Both the position numbers and the translations under genes were made by a program. The notes under the pieces were generated by a model. The model did not search any database. It worked only from the letters and a program-made list of their open reading frames with translations, and had not been told where the DNA came from. Below, piece by piece: positions 32,258-40,395 of a stretch of 40,395 bases of DNA (its first letter is position 1; the number at the start of each line of letters is the position of its first letter). This DNA comes from Caproicibacter sp002399225. Its GTDB lineage: Bacteria > Bacillota > Clostridia > Oscillospirales > Acutalibacteraceae. The DNA is taken from the NCBI GenBank assembly GCA_036756705.1, contig DAIOKN010000021.1:1-40395 (forward strand), given 5' to 3'.

Positions 32258-32862
32258 TTATTTTACTGAACTATGATTTTCCAGATCTAAATCTTTTCCA
32301 AAAGTCTTACAAAGCCATTGTGACTGCTCAAAGGTAGCACGCCCTATTACTTTATAGATATCTTCGTTCACGATTTTCTCTAGATTCTGAAAATCCGTAT
32401 AAGTCATTATTGTCTTTCTTTTAATATGAATTGTCTCATACTCTGGCCCTTTGATATCGATAGGATTACCGGTGTTTAGATCCATTACATTGGCCAACTC
32501 TAAAGCTACAGCTTTTAAACTTGAATCAAACGCCTTCCCACGGTGCCAGCCCCCATCCGCATAGTATATAGTGGCTTTCTTTATTTCCTTAAAATAGTCT
32601 TTGCCCAGAGCATTCTCCACTGTCGGAGAATCCAAAGTGCTTAAGCTTGTAAGAGCATCCGATAGTTTATCCTCAAAAGGTGTTTCGACGCCGTAACCGT
32701 TCCGGATCTTTTTGTTTTCCTGCAATTTTCTGCAATCCTATGTAAAGAAATCGGATCATTTTGAACTTCCAGTTTTCCTTTTGCATTGGATCTCTCTGTT
32801 AATTCCTTTATAGCGACAAGGACTAAAAATCTGAGTTCTTTCTGAAAAGTATACTACTTTTG
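32258..32862 (-). pseudogene. Unknown cytosolic protein, frameshifted and lacking its N-terminus
   Basis: The main frame gives 155 residues from TTG 32725 (NKKIRNGYGVETPFEDKL, KKATIYYADGGWHRGKAFDS, ending LDLENHSSVK). Just upstream, a second frame that opens after a stop at about 32863 reads like the missing part: QKELRFLVLVAIKELTERS, then KGKLEVQNDPISLHRIAEN. Adding one base in the AAAA run near 32727 joins them as ...HRIAENLQENKKIRNG. The upstream part has no start codon of its own, so the 5' end is lost too. Family not recognised. Confidence 0.55.
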
Positions 32863-33069
32863 ATAGATCCTCCCTCATCTCTAAAGAAGAGTAATATATT
32901 TATATCACAACACTGAATGAAACATTTTTCTACAGAATTTTCATAGGATGTCTCTTTATTTAACACCCGGTATCCATGGTATCCAAGAATTTTGCGCCAG
33001 CCCCCGCCAGTGTGGGCATGTGGCAAACCGATTCGGGCTGCCTATTGTGCTTGTCTGTGGGAAATGAAA

Positions 33070-33107
33070 AACGTAGGAATCATGCGGCTTTCCGCAATTC
33101 CTACGTT
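33070..33107 (-). terminator. Terminator behind the tRNA-Thr fragment
   Basis: Stem AACGTAGGAAT/ATTCCTACGTT enclosing GCGG/CCGC. On - it is followed by TTTTCATTT, on + by TTATTTTATTTT, so it could work both ways. It lies 23 nt past the broken tRNA and may be that tRNA's original terminator. The rest of 32863-33069 shows no supported gene. Confidence 0.75.
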
Positions 33108-33129
33108 TATTTTATTTTCTCAACAGCGT

Positions 33130-33167
33130 TTACAAATCAGCTGCTCTACCAACTGAGCTACGCCAGC
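33130..33167 (-). pseudogene. tRNA-Thr 5'-half fragment (38 nt)
   Basis: On - the sequence is identical for 38 nt to the start of the tRNA-Thr gene at 40343-40380 (acceptor 5' strand, D arm and anticodon arm through the TGT anticodon loop). It then departs: the 3' half of the anticodon stem, T arm and acceptor 3' strand are missing. Orientation is opposite to the intact gene. It marks the right-hand start of the AT-rich sugar cluster and is discussed as a rearrangement mark. Confidence 0.85.
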
Positions 33168-33189
33168 ACAATCTGCTGCTTTTCATTCT

Positions 33190-34299
33190 TTAATCATTTT
33201 CGTTCCATGATGGAGAAAATTCTTTACCAATTTGCAAAAAACTTTCTTTTCTGTTCCAGTTTGCGTATGACGACTGATAACAGTTCCTGCACGAAATAGA
33301 CATTCCTTCTCTGTTAACTTTAGAGCGGTGTCTTTGCATCTCCATAGAATTCCACATATCTTCAAAAGCATTATACTTGTCAACTGAAAACAGCTGCTGT
33401 GAGGTTGACATGCATGGACGCACATTTCCGTCAGAGCCCAAGAAGAAATCACGCCAGCCAACATAACAATCCTTATGAGGTCTTTTCCCAGCGGGATCAC
33501 ATCCGCATATATATGGAAGTTTTAAATTTATATCCAAATGTTTGGCTTCTTTCATCGCCTCATCAAATACTCTCTTTACATGATCCATATCAGCGTAAAG
33601 CGTTTCCTTTTCAGTATTACTGTCAAAAGAGGTGAGATATACAATTTTAAGCTCATCCATACCGCATTTTGAAGTCAAACGAACCATTTCAGGAATTTCG
33701 TCAATGTTTCGTTCCATAGCTGTAAATACAAAATTGGTATATGGATAACTTAAAAGATTATCTTTCTTATATTTATTTATCCGGGTAATTGACTCGGTAA
33801 CTCGTTTGAAGTCACAGCCGCGTCTGATTTTTGCGTTGGTTTCCGGTGTTGAACCGTCAAGGCTCACAGCTATAATATCAGTATGATACTTAAAAATATC
33901 ATCAAACAATATGTCCAAGCGCATTCCATTTGTGCAAAAATATTTACGCAGTCCGTGTTCATAAGCCCAGCGCAAAAACTCTGTGAATTTAGGATGCATA
34001 GTCGGTTCACCCCAGCCCATGAGGGTTACCTCTTCTATCTTATTTACTACCGGCTCAAATTTTTTAAGCCAGTTCAGATTAAACTCAGTAGGCTTAAAAT
34101 CTGCTGAATTTCTGCCGCACATAAAGCAGTTAAGATTGCAGCGATTAGTAAGCTCAAAAACCAGCCGGCGCGGCGCGGATAACAATACGTTTTTTTGTGC
34201 AAGCGCCTCCTGCCTGTTTAAGTCGCTGTTTTTCTGACGCTCCGGTGTTAATTTTCCTGTCTGGCGCAGTTCCAGTGTCTTGGCACGTAACAGTTCCAT
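33190..34299 (-). CDS. Radical SAM/SPASM protein
   Basis: A 369-residue radical S-adenosylmethionine enzyme. The cluster motif C54-x3-C58-x2-C61 is in TNRCNLNCFMCGRNS. MGWGEPTMHP is the GGE-like SAM motif. A C-terminal SPASM-type Cys set for an auxiliary Fe-S cluster is present (CGCDPAGK..CYVGWRDFF, NVRPCMS, SCRNCYQS). AGGAG precedes ATG 34299; an ATG at 34332 lacks a site. It is the last gene of the sugar cluster, 16 nt after the epimerase gene, so a nucleotide-sugar, glycan or glycopeptide substrate is likely but unknown. Confidence 0.88.
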   Translation of the reverse strand: MELLRAKTLELRQTGKLTPERQKNSDLNRQEALAQKNVLLSAPRRLVFELTNRCNLNCFMCGRNSADFKPTEFNLNWLKKFEPVVNKIEEVTLMGWGEPTMHPKFTEFLRWAYEHGLRKYFCTNGMRLDILFDDIFKYHTDIIAVSLDGSTPETNAKIRRGCDFKRVTESITRINKYKKDNLLSYPYTNFVFTAMERNIDEIPEMVRLTSKCGMDELKIVYLTSFDSNTEKETLYADMDHVKRVFDEAMKEAKHLDINLKLPYICGCDPAGKRPHKDCYVGWRDFFLGSDGNVRPCMSTSQQLFSVDKYNAFEDMWNSMEMQRHRSKVNREGMSISCRNCYQSSYANWNRKESFLQIGKEFSPSWNEND

Positions 34300-34315
34300 T
34301 ATGATACTCCTATCC

Positions 34316-35212
34316 CTAAATGTTGTCATCAAACCAGAATTTCTTTAGCCCTTCTTCAAGCGGAACCTGTATGTTCCAGCCGGGTAGAAGCGGATCAACC
34401 CGTACTTTATTGTCTATGCTCCTTTTGGGCTGAGGGCGGGCTCCCCATCTTGTGCCAATCTGGACGTTAACTGTTTTCTTCATTAACTCTACGGTTTCTT
34501 TTAAAGTTAACGGGTTTTTATTGTATATCTGATATACAGAAGAGCTTTCTTTTTGCTGTTCAAGCAAGATGCCCGCCTGCTCAAGCGCGTTAACAATATC
34601 GTCGATATATAAAACATCGTAAACCTGTGTTCCGCTTGAAAGTTCAATTGGCTTATTTTCTCTATACGCCCTTTTAATTAAGTTGAGAATTTTCTGTCTC
34701 CTATCGCCGGGACCGTAGGAATCGGTAAGCACAAGTGTAAGGGAGCTGATACCGCACGCATCCGTATAATAACGCATTATATCGCTGAAAGCCTGCTTTG
34801 TTGCCGAATAAAGGTTAAGGGGGTTATATTTTCCATTATTATAGTGACAAAATGCAGTTGACGGATAAACGATATTTTTAATATTATATTCTTTCATTGC
34901 CTCCAAAATATAATTGCCAAACAGTATGTTACAGCTGTTAATGTCAGCAATCTGATTTGAACTGTGATTCGCTGCATAACATGTCGCCATATGATAAACA
35001 ATGTCTGGCTTGGACGATTCTACCGCCTTTAGCACACTTTCATAAGAACCGTCATATGTATACAAATTAAGTTTATTTTTAAAATCAATGATATATTCTG
35101 AATGCAGCGGCTTGCGTACCAAACCAAAAACTTTGATTCCTTTTTTAAGCAAATCCAAAGCAAGATGAGAACCGATATAGCCGCTAATTCCTGCAATCAG
35201 TACATGTTTCAT
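34316..35212 (-). CDS. NAD-dependent epimerase/dehydratase (SDR family)
   Basis: A 298-residue extended-SDR protein acting on nucleotide sugars. It has an N-terminal Rossmann motif GISGYIGSH, a YSATK active-site Tyr/Lys (Tyr-x3-Lys), and TDSYGPGDRRQKILN and DVLYIDDIVNALEQA typical of the family. ATG 35212 shares its A with the stop of the upstream epimerase (TAATG), so translation is coupled. In a cluster with a CDP-glucose-type cytidylyltransferase it could be the 4-reductase that makes a CDP-dideoxy or deoxy sugar. It is too short and different to be RfbG 4,6-dehydratase with confidence. Confidence 0.87.
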   Translation of the reverse strand: MKHVLIAGISGYIGSHLALDLLKKGIKVFGLVRKPLHSEYIIDFKNKLNLYTYDGSYESVLKAVESSKPDIVYHMATCYAANHSSNQIADINSCNILFGNYILEAMKEYNIKNIVYPSTAFCHYNNGKYNPLNLYSATKQAFSDIMRYYTDACGISSLTLVLTDSYGPGDRRQKILNLIKRAYRENKPIELSSGTQVYDVLYIDDIVNALEQAGILLEQQKESSSVYQIYNKNPLTLKETVELMKKTVNVQIGTRWGARPQPKRSIDNKVRVDPLLPGWNIQVPLEEGLKKFWFDDNI

Positions 35213-35784
35213 TAGATACAAAATCCCCCGAAAGTTTCTTTAAACTCTTTAAAACTCGGCAGATTCATATCCTTTTCCGAAGTGATTAAGCTGCCTGTTT
35301 CATCTAATGGCCACTGAACATTCACATCTGGGTCATTCCACAAAATGCCGCCATCGCTATCCGGATCATATCTGTCACCGGCGAGGTAATGAATAACGAC
35401 ATTATCCGTGAGAGCTAAAAAGCCGTGAGCAAACCCTTTGGGAATATAAAGCAGTGTGCGGTTTGTGTCAGATAGTTTATAGCCTCTCCACTGCCCAAAA
35501 GTTAATGAACCCTTGCGAAGATCCACTCCAACGTCAAAAATTTCACCGTGCAGCACCTGAATCAATTTATCCTGACTGTAACGCTTCTGAAAATGCAACC
35601 CACGGACAGTTCCTTTTTTTGACTTTGACTGATTTTCTTCATATGGAATCAGTGAAATCCCGTTTTCTTCAAAGATACCGCGCTCATAGTATTTTGCGAA
35701 ATAGCCGCGTTTGTCCTCCGCAACAAATGGATGTACAAGTTTCATACCGGAGATCCCGGTTTCCTTAAAATTTATTTTTGCCAT
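35212..35784 (-). CDS. RmlC-like nucleotide-sugar 3,5-epimerase
   Basis: A 190-residue cupin of the dTDP-4-dehydrorhamnose 3,5-epimerase family. Family marks are GYFAKYYERGIFEENGI, GTVRGLHFQ (catalytic His), GEIFDVGVDLRKGSLTFGQW and YIPKGFAHGFLAL. The nearby rfbF suggests a CDP- rather than dTDP-linked substrate; no rmlA, B or D is present in the window. GAGGAT precedes the ATG. The stop overlaps the next start by one base. Confidence 0.88.
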   Translation of the reverse strand: MAKINFKETGISGMKLVHPFVAEDKRGYFAKYYERGIFEENGISLIPYEENQSKSKKGTVRGLHFQKRYSQDKLIQVLHGEIFDVGVDLRKGSLTFGQWRGYKLSDTNRTLLYIPKGFAHGFLALTDNVVIHYLAGDRYDPDSDGGILWNDPDVNVQWPLDETGSLITSEKDMNLPSFKEFKETFGGFCI

Positions 35785-35798
35785 ACAATAATCCTCTT

Positions 35799-36902
35799 TT
35801 ATCTGTTATATACAGCATAACAAACTGTTTCAGCAATGCCATGAGAATAATGCCGAATATAAAGTGAATATCCAGGTTCAATTTCATGAATCAGCAGCGG
35901 AACATTCATCATATCCTCAATTGAATGGTACATGCAAATGGCAAGCTTGGGTTTGAACTTATGAATGGTATTTGACGCGCCTTTCAGCGCCTTACACTCA
36001 AACCCTTCGATATCCATTTTTATAAATGTTGCATCTGGATGATCGACTTGTGATAAAATATTGTCTATTGAATCGACCTTTACTGTTTCGTCTCCCATTT
36101 CACCTATCGAAGATCCCATCCCCAGTGAATTTATACGGCCTATATTTGTATTATCACTAAGGCCTATCTGAAAAGTATGTATATTTTTGTATTGTTGTGA
36201 AAAACTTTCAAGTTTTAAATAATTTTCTCGTTCAGGTTCAAAAGCGTATACGTCTTTATATTTTCCTTTACTTTGTTTTATAAATTCAGCTATTGTATCC
36301 CCGACAAATGCACCACCGTCAAAAAAGGTTTCTGTGTCATTAAGTGAAATTATATCACTATCAAAATACTGTTCAACTGTCGGTTTAGCAAATAATTTAA
36401 TAAAATCGATATTTCTACTAATTCTATAATTTATGGTTGCCTGATAAGTATCTCTTGATAAATCATCCGCCAATAAATTATAAACTTTTTTAATTTTATC
36501 CATATTCTCATAAATAAAATTTGGATCGGAATTGTAATAATACAAATCTAAACAATAAATGTGATTAGGTGAAGATTTTAAATTCTTTAATTGTTCAGAA
36601 ATTTCATTTTCATAAATTTTAGGAAGTATAAAAACGTTGTACTTTTTTGTTTGAAACAGCTTATTCAAATCAGCAGGAGCAATTGCTTTACAGTCGTAAA
36701 AAGAATATTTACGTTTTTCCGGATTGTTATCGCATATATAAGAAATATCAACATGAAGGTTTTGCAAAAATCTGCTTACCGCAGGAAAGAATATATTTCC
36801 GAAAAGTACAAGCGGAAGGCCGTCACTATTTATGGCTTTTATAGTTTCTTCAATTTCCATTTTCCAATTATCTGCTAGCCTAAAGTCTATGTTTAAACTC
36901 AT
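35799..36902 (-). CDS. FkbM family SAM-dependent methyltransferase
   Basis: A 367-residue protein. The C-terminal half is an FkbM O-methyltransferase (FFDGGAFVGDTIAEF, VYAFEPERENYLKL, DATFIKMDIEGFECKALKG). The N-terminal ~170 residues form a separate Rossmann-like module (LPLVLFGNIFFPAVSRFLQN, YICDNNPEKRKY) often found fused to FkbM in surface-glycan loci. GAGGAG lies 9 nt before the ATG. It probably methylates a sugar hydroxyl of the glycan made by this cluster. Confidence 0.88.
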   Translation of the reverse strand: MSLNIDFRLADNWKMEIEETIKAINSDGLPLVLFGNIFFPAVSRFLQNLHVDISYICDNNPEKRKYSFYDCKAIAPADLNKLFQTKKYNVFILPKIYENEISEQLKNLKSSPNHIYCLDLYYYNSDPNFIYENMDKIKKVYNLLADDLSRDTYQATINYRISRNIDFIKLFAKPTVEQYFDSDIISLNDTETFFDGGAFVGDTIAEFIKQSKGKYKDVYAFEPERENYLKLESFSQQYKNIHTFQIGLSDNTNIGRINSLGMGSSIGEMGDETVKVDSIDNILSQVDHPDATFIKMDIEGFECKALKGASNTIHKFKPKLAICMYHSIEDMMNVPLLIHEIEPGYSLYIRHYSHGIAETVCYAVYNR

Positions 36903-36920
36903 ATTTCATATCTCCTCATT

Positions 36921-37694
36921 TTAATGATTCCAAACCTTCCATAGTGCATTTCCGCTTTCCCATAGCCCTTCAAGTTTCTTTTTGTCACGCTGCGTATCCA
37001 TGCACTGCCAAAAACCGTAATGCCGGTAAGCTAATAATTCACCTTGTGCAGCAAGTTTTTCAAGCGGCTCATTTTCAAATACCGTATTGTCGTCTATAAG
37101 ATAATCAAAGATTTCAGGCTGAAAAACCATATAACCTGCATTGATAAGTCCCATATCTTCTTTATTTTTTTCTCGAAAATTATTAACTCTATTACCATTG
37201 AGATCAAGTACGCCGAATCTGCCTTCAGGCTGAACAGCCGTCAGTGTTCCTATTTTCCCATGTTTTCTGTGAAAATCGAGAAGATTTGAAATATTGATAT
37301 TAGAAACTCCGTCGCCGTAAGTCATCATAAACGGCTCATTCCCAACATAAGGCTGAATACGCTTAATGCGGCCGCCCGTCATTGTGTTAAGGCCGGTATC
37401 GATAAGCGTCACTTTCCAAGGTTCCGCACTGTTTTTATGTACTTTCATTTCGTCTTTTGCAAGGTCAAAAGTAACGTCCGAAGTATGCAGAAAATAATCG
37501 GCAAAATATTCTTTTATCATATAACCTTTGTAGCCAAGGCATATAATAAAGTCGTTAAATCCATAGTAAGAATACAATTTCATGATATGCCACAGGATAG
37601 GCTGCCCGCCTATCTCTATCATTGGTTTTGGACGTAAATAACTTTCTTCTGAAATTCGGGTTCCAAATCCGCCCGCAAGGATAACTACTTTCAT
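36921..37694 (-). CDS. rfbF: Glucose-1-phosphate cytidylyltransferase
   Basis: Makes CDP-glucose from CTP and glucose-1-phosphate, the first step to CDP-linked deoxysugars. The 257-residue product has the nucleotidyltransferase start KVVILAGGFGTRISEES (with LRPKPMIEIGGQPILWHIM), LGYKGYMIKEYF, FMMTYGDGVSNINI and GFWQCMDTQRDKKKLE, all typical of RfbF. AAGGAG precedes the ATG. The expected partner CDP-glucose 4,6-dehydratase (rfbG) is not in the window. Confidence 0.93.
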   Translation of the reverse strand: MKVVILAGGFGTRISEESYLRPKPMIEIGGQPILWHIMKLYSYYGFNDFIICLGYKGYMIKEYFADYFLHTSDVTFDLAKDEMKVHKNSAEPWKVTLIDTGLNTMTGGRIKRIQPYVGNEPFMMTYGDGVSNINISNLLDFHRKHGKIGTLTAVQPEGRFGVLDLNGNRVNNFREKNKEDMGLINAGYMVFQPEIFDYLIDDNTVFENEPLEKLAAQGELLAYRHYGFWQCMDTQRDKKKLEGLWESGNALWKVWNH

Positions 37695-37708
37695 ATTTTT
37701 CTCCTTAA

Positions 37709-39349
37709 TTAATCCCTATGATAAATCTGCCAGTGCTCTGTTCTGTCTTCTTTTACACATTTGTCAGATTTAAATTTAACTTTGCCGCCTTTAACCGCGA
37801 GCATTCCGCCTGCAGACAGCCGTGAAAATAAATCATTCATCGTCTTTTTTGATACAATTTGTAAATTGATATCTTCTGCAACGATATAAGTAAATTTGGC
37901 ACCGGGAAAAACTTTTCTAATTTGATTCCAGTTGGTTATTAGTTTAAAATAGTCTGAAAGCCCATCTAAATCTTTCCTGTAGCGTGGCATATTGGTAATA
38001 TTGTATATTTTCACATTATTGTTGTGCATTTTTTCTTTCAACATGGCTTCTATTTTAAGAGGAGTATCTCCAAGACCACAGTTAATACCCAGAATATTTA
38101 TCGGACCATTTTTTTCATAATTTAGTGCACCAATCAGTTCATAATCATAGCAAACCCCAACTCCCCATGGATCAACACCGAAAATTTTTGCAAATTCAAT
38201 GCGGCATTTTGTATAAAAGTCAGATCCCCCTCCCTGATTTTGATGTGTCGCCTCATTTATGGTAACGCTTCCGAAATGATGTACGTAAGCATCTTTTGCA
38301 AGCATACATTTTTGTTTGTTTCTGCGTGCAACAAGTCCCATTAAGTCGTCAGAAAAAGCCAAAAAACGAACTGGTGAAAATGGATACAGATAAGTGCAAA
38401 AGGCATGTACGGCAAAGGAATCACTTCGACCGAAAAGCACCGGCGGGTTCAGTCGTGTCCGCTGTTCCCAGCGGTATGGATCGCTAACGTTATTTCTTTC
38501 GGCAAATTCTATCATTTCTTTTTCGTTACTGTATGAAGCAGGGATTGTTTCGAGATTTGCAATGTTAGGGCAAGTTGGCATCACACAGCAAATATTTTTA
38601 TCGGACTCTATACATTTAAGAAGATTTTCAACAGAATTTGGAAGAATCAAAGCATCATTAGAAACAGTTAGTATATATTTCCCCTCAACAACGCGACTGA
38701 TTATTGACCAACTTTTTGTGTTATTTTGCAAATCTATCTGCTTGTCCGGATGCAGTGATTCAAAAAATTCTTTTGTCCCGTCGCTAGACCCGTTATTATA
38801 AAGTATCGTTTCATAATTAACATTTTTGGGAAAATACCTTTTTAAATATTCAACGCAACGTTTTGTATACTCTAACTTGTTATATGCGATAACAACTAAC
38901 GAAACATCGTATTTATATTTGCCGTCTTCAGGAATAGGAAGAGGACAAAGATTTTTCATTTCATTGCGATAGTAATGAAATATTTTCTCTCTGTCCGGAT
39001 AACAAAAGCCCCAAAAATAAAGATCCGTATAAAGTTCATCTATCAGTGGCAAAAGCTCAAACTGAATTTTGCCGCAGGCTTTTTCTTTGTCTGTTACGGC
39101 ATACGGCATAATATTATTGAGAGAATATAAAATATTTTTGCAAATCAAATGTGACATTAGCGCCGGTTCTTCTTTGTAAAGACCATCGAGATGTATTTGC
39201 ATGCTACAAAGAAGCTGTTTCATCGTGTCTGCAAATTGATTCGTAGATTTAGCTTGCTTGCATATCATACTGTAAAGTTGTACCGCAGCTTCACTTAATG
39301 TTTCTGTATTTTCAAGCAGCGTTCTGCCCGCTTTTTCGTTTTTAATCAT
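37709..39349 (-). CDS. Family 2 glycosyltransferase with extra N- and C-terminal domains
   Basis: A 546-residue protein from ATG 39349 (a GTG at 39364 is possible). After a helical N-terminal region of about 145 residues comes a GT-A domain: YDVSLVVIAYNKLEYTKRCV, NNGSSDGTKEFF and a DXD-like SNDALIL. The last ~120 residues (GPINILGINCGLGDTPLKIE, FPGAKFTYIVAEDIN) look like a SAM-methyltransferase-type Rossmann fold without its full motifs. It is the first gene of the AT-rich cluster and probably adds the sugar made by the following genes to a surface polymer. Confidence 0.83.
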   Translation of the reverse strand: MIKNEKAGRTLLENTETLSEAAVQLYSMICKQAKSTNQFADTMKQLLCSMQIHLDGLYKEEPALMSHLICKNILYSLNNIMPYAVTDKEKACGKIQFELLPLIDELYTDLYFWGFCYPDREKIFHYYRNEMKNLCPLPIPEDGKYKYDVSLVVIAYNKLEYTKRCVEYLKRYFPKNVNYETILYNNGSSDGTKEFFESLHPDKQIDLQNNTKSWSIISRVVEGKYILTVSNDALILPNSVENLLKCIESDKNICCVMPTCPNIANLETIPASYSNEKEMIEFAERNNVSDPYRWEQRTRLNPPVLFGRSDSFAVHAFCTYLYPFSPVRFLAFSDDLMGLVARRNKQKCMLAKDAYVHHFGSVTINEATHQNQGGGSDFYTKCRIEFAKIFGVDPWGVGVCYDYELIGALNYEKNGPINILGINCGLGDTPLKIEAMLKEKMHNNNVKIYNITNMPRYRKDLDGLSDYFKLITNWNQIRKVFPGAKFTYIVAEDINLQIVSKKTMNDLFSRLSAGGMLAVKGGKVKFKSDKCVKEDRTEHWQIYHRD

Positions 39350-40286
39350 AGCTTTTAACACCACTTTTTAAGTCTTTTTCCATATAAATACATTATAATT
39401 ATTTTATATACAATAAATAATCCCGCTGCATGATGATAAATACCTGTTTTTGAATCTATTTTATCGCACATATTTCCAAGCTATATATTCCGTTTTTTGA
39501 TTATTAACATATTAAAATTTTTTCTTTTGGCTGCGAAATAAGCTATATTTTGTATTATACTGCTTGAATAACAATTTATCAAGCGAGAAGCACAAAAATA
39601 AGGCTTAATTTGACAATTTATTCATTCAGCATTTTATTCTTATATGCAAAATCAATAAAAAGAATAACGATGAATTATTCTATTTAACATGCAGATATTT
39701 TGAAAGACACTAAAATTGGTAATGCCGTATGAAGCTTGTGTTTCTTTCAAACATTATTCTAATATTCCATTAATATTGGCAGGATAAACAAGAAAAAGCG
39801 CAAATAATTTGATTTATAGGGAGCACTCCCAATGTCGAACTGCACCCCAAGTTTGCCTAATATGTACAAATAAAAGGTATCGAAATCTTTTCCATATATA
39901 GCTTTGTTAACGCTTTTATCGTTGCATATTTTGTCAGGATCATGTGCAAGTGACTATATGGTTTCGATACTTTATCGGTCTTGCGTGTCTTCATGGAGAT
40001 TGATCTAAAATTCCATATTTACAGGAATAAATGCCATGATATCATTGAATTGTAACGTCTCTGCGTTCTTGATTTTCATTTTGTCAAAAGAATAAAATAA
40101 TTTAAAATCGTATTTGGGTATCAACTCGAAGTTCGGTATTATAATTGTCGGTACACTGCTGCAAACATGCTTTTTGAGCGATGACTAAATGGCAGACAAT
40201 ATGTAACTTAAAATGCATCTTAATGGCGTTTTTAAAGCGCTTTTCTTTAGAGAATCCGCAAAATAACGACTTTTTTCTAAAAAGTA
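39350..40286. other. AT-rich intergenic region, about 940 nt
   Basis: No frame with a ribosome binding site or protein-like composition on either strand. A 9-nt inverted repeat, GTATCGAAA (about 39878) and TTTCGATAC (about 39963), is separated by roughly 80 nt. The promoter of the sugar cluster on - should lie near 39370-39450 but I see no strong consensus. It could be decayed DNA from the insertion that brought the cluster. Confidence 0.5.
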
Positions 40287-40315
40287 TTGACAAATAGAAA
40301 GCAAAATGATATATT
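40287..40315 (+). promoter_or_regulatory. Promoter of tRNA-Thr
   Basis: TTGACA (40287-40292), 17 nt, TATATT (40310-40315), 27 nt before the tRNA. A consensus -35 and good -10, as expected of a stable-RNA promoter. Confidence 0.85.
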
Positions 40316-40342
40316 AGTAAAGTGCTGTTAAAACAGCGATTT

Positions 40343-40395
40343 GCTGGCGTAGCTCAGTTGGTAGAGCAGCTGATTTGTAATCAGCAGGTCGTAGG
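40343..40395 (+). tRNA. tRNA-Thr (TGT), 3' end outside window
   Basis: GCTGGCG acceptor strand, TAGCTCAGTTGGTAGAGCA D arm, and a GCTGA/TCAGC anticodon stem with loop TTTGTAA, whose middle triplet TGT reads Thr codons. The window ends in the variable loop/T arm. The first 38 nt are duplicated in inverse orientation at 33130-33167. Confidence 0.93.

Noticed and set aside
32823..33026. 67-residue - strand frame starting at TTG 33026
   Set aside because: No ribosome binding site, composition not protein-like throughout, and it overlaps the more convincing frame of the broken gene at 32258-32862.
33130..33167. A complete tRNA-Thr gene
   Set aside because: The sequence stops matching after the anticodon loop, and the T arm and acceptor 3' strand are absent.
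34316..35212. CDP-glucose 4,6-dehydratase (rfbG)
   Set aside because: The protein is about 60 residues shorter than RfbG and its N-terminal motif GISGYIGSH differs from the GHTGFKGSW type; a general NAD-dependent epimerase/reductase is safer.
40102..40293. 63-residue - strand frame near the tRNA
   Set aside because: It overlaps the tRNA promoter, is rich in Lys/Phe as expected of AT-rich non-coding DNA and has no credible start signal.
1..40395. CRISPR array
   Set aside because: No regularly spaced identical repeats with unique spacers were seen; the only repeats are a pair of 13-nt motifs, a degenerate 35-nt pair and the tRNA duplication.

Overview
The window looks like chromosomal DNA of an anaerobic Clostridia member, probably Oscillospirales (Acutalibacteraceae/Oscillospiraceae-like). 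The signs are the Gram-positive spc/alpha ribosomal operon order with secY-adk-map-KOW-infA-rpmJ, frequent TTG and GTG starts behind strong Shine-Dalgarno sequences, a DUF1292 gene, a DegV gene and DUF362 ferredoxins. This placement is inference; no rRNA is present. The first 25 kb is GC-rich by eye, while the last 7 kb (33.1-40.3 kb) is clearly AT-rich.

Region 1 (1-8784): the end of the spc operon running into the alpha operon, all on +: rpsH (5' end cut by the window), rplF, rplR, rpsE, rpmD, rplO, secY, adk, map, a KOW-domain RNA-binding protein, infA, rpmJ, rpsM, rpsK, rpsD, rpoA, rplQ. These build the 30S and 50S subunits, the SecYEG channel and RNA polymerase alpha, plus nucleotide balance and N-terminal methionine removal. 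A possible small membrane protein follows at 8896-9075.

Region 2 (9313-14161): housekeeping genes: a YdcF-like membrane protein, pyrF, a histidine phosphatase overlapping ruvX, then on - a degV gene, a ~190-nt RNA that is very probably 6S RNA, and a DUF1292 gene.

Region 3 (14231-14953): a near-perfect sigma-A promoter drives about 530 nt with no convincing protein gene, many complementary segments and a terminator-like hairpin. It is a candidate large structured non-coding RNA and the most interesting object here. An OLE-like identity is a hypothesis to test.

Region 4 (15149-25122): a GtrA flippase with a GT39/ArnT-type membrane glycosyltransferase; a DUF362 ferredoxin on -; a response regulator, ABC ATPase, two permeases and a histidine kinase resembling lantibiotic/antimicrobial-peptide immunity loci, with a repeated operator-like motif before the ABC genes; then a monocistronic amidohydrolase.

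Region 5 (25216-32862, mostly -): an accessory cell-surface block. It holds an ECF-type sigma factor fused to a transmembrane segment and an extracellular Ig-like (BIG2) domain, a membrane-anchored BIG2 protein, a secreted transglutaminase-like protein, a small membrane protein and several decayed gene fragments. A degenerate 35-nt direct repeat flanks the 26.1-31.7 kb block.

Region 6 (33070-40395): an AT-rich surface-sugar cluster on - (glycosyltransferase, rfbF-type cytidylyltransferase, FkbM methyltransferase, RmlC-like epimerase, NAD-dependent epimerase, radical SAM/SPASM protein). It is bounded by a 38-nt tRNA-Thr 5' fragment at 33130-33167 and, in inverted orientation, by a tRNA-Thr gene (anticodon TGT) running off the window at 40395. 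This suggests an acquired or rearranged island.
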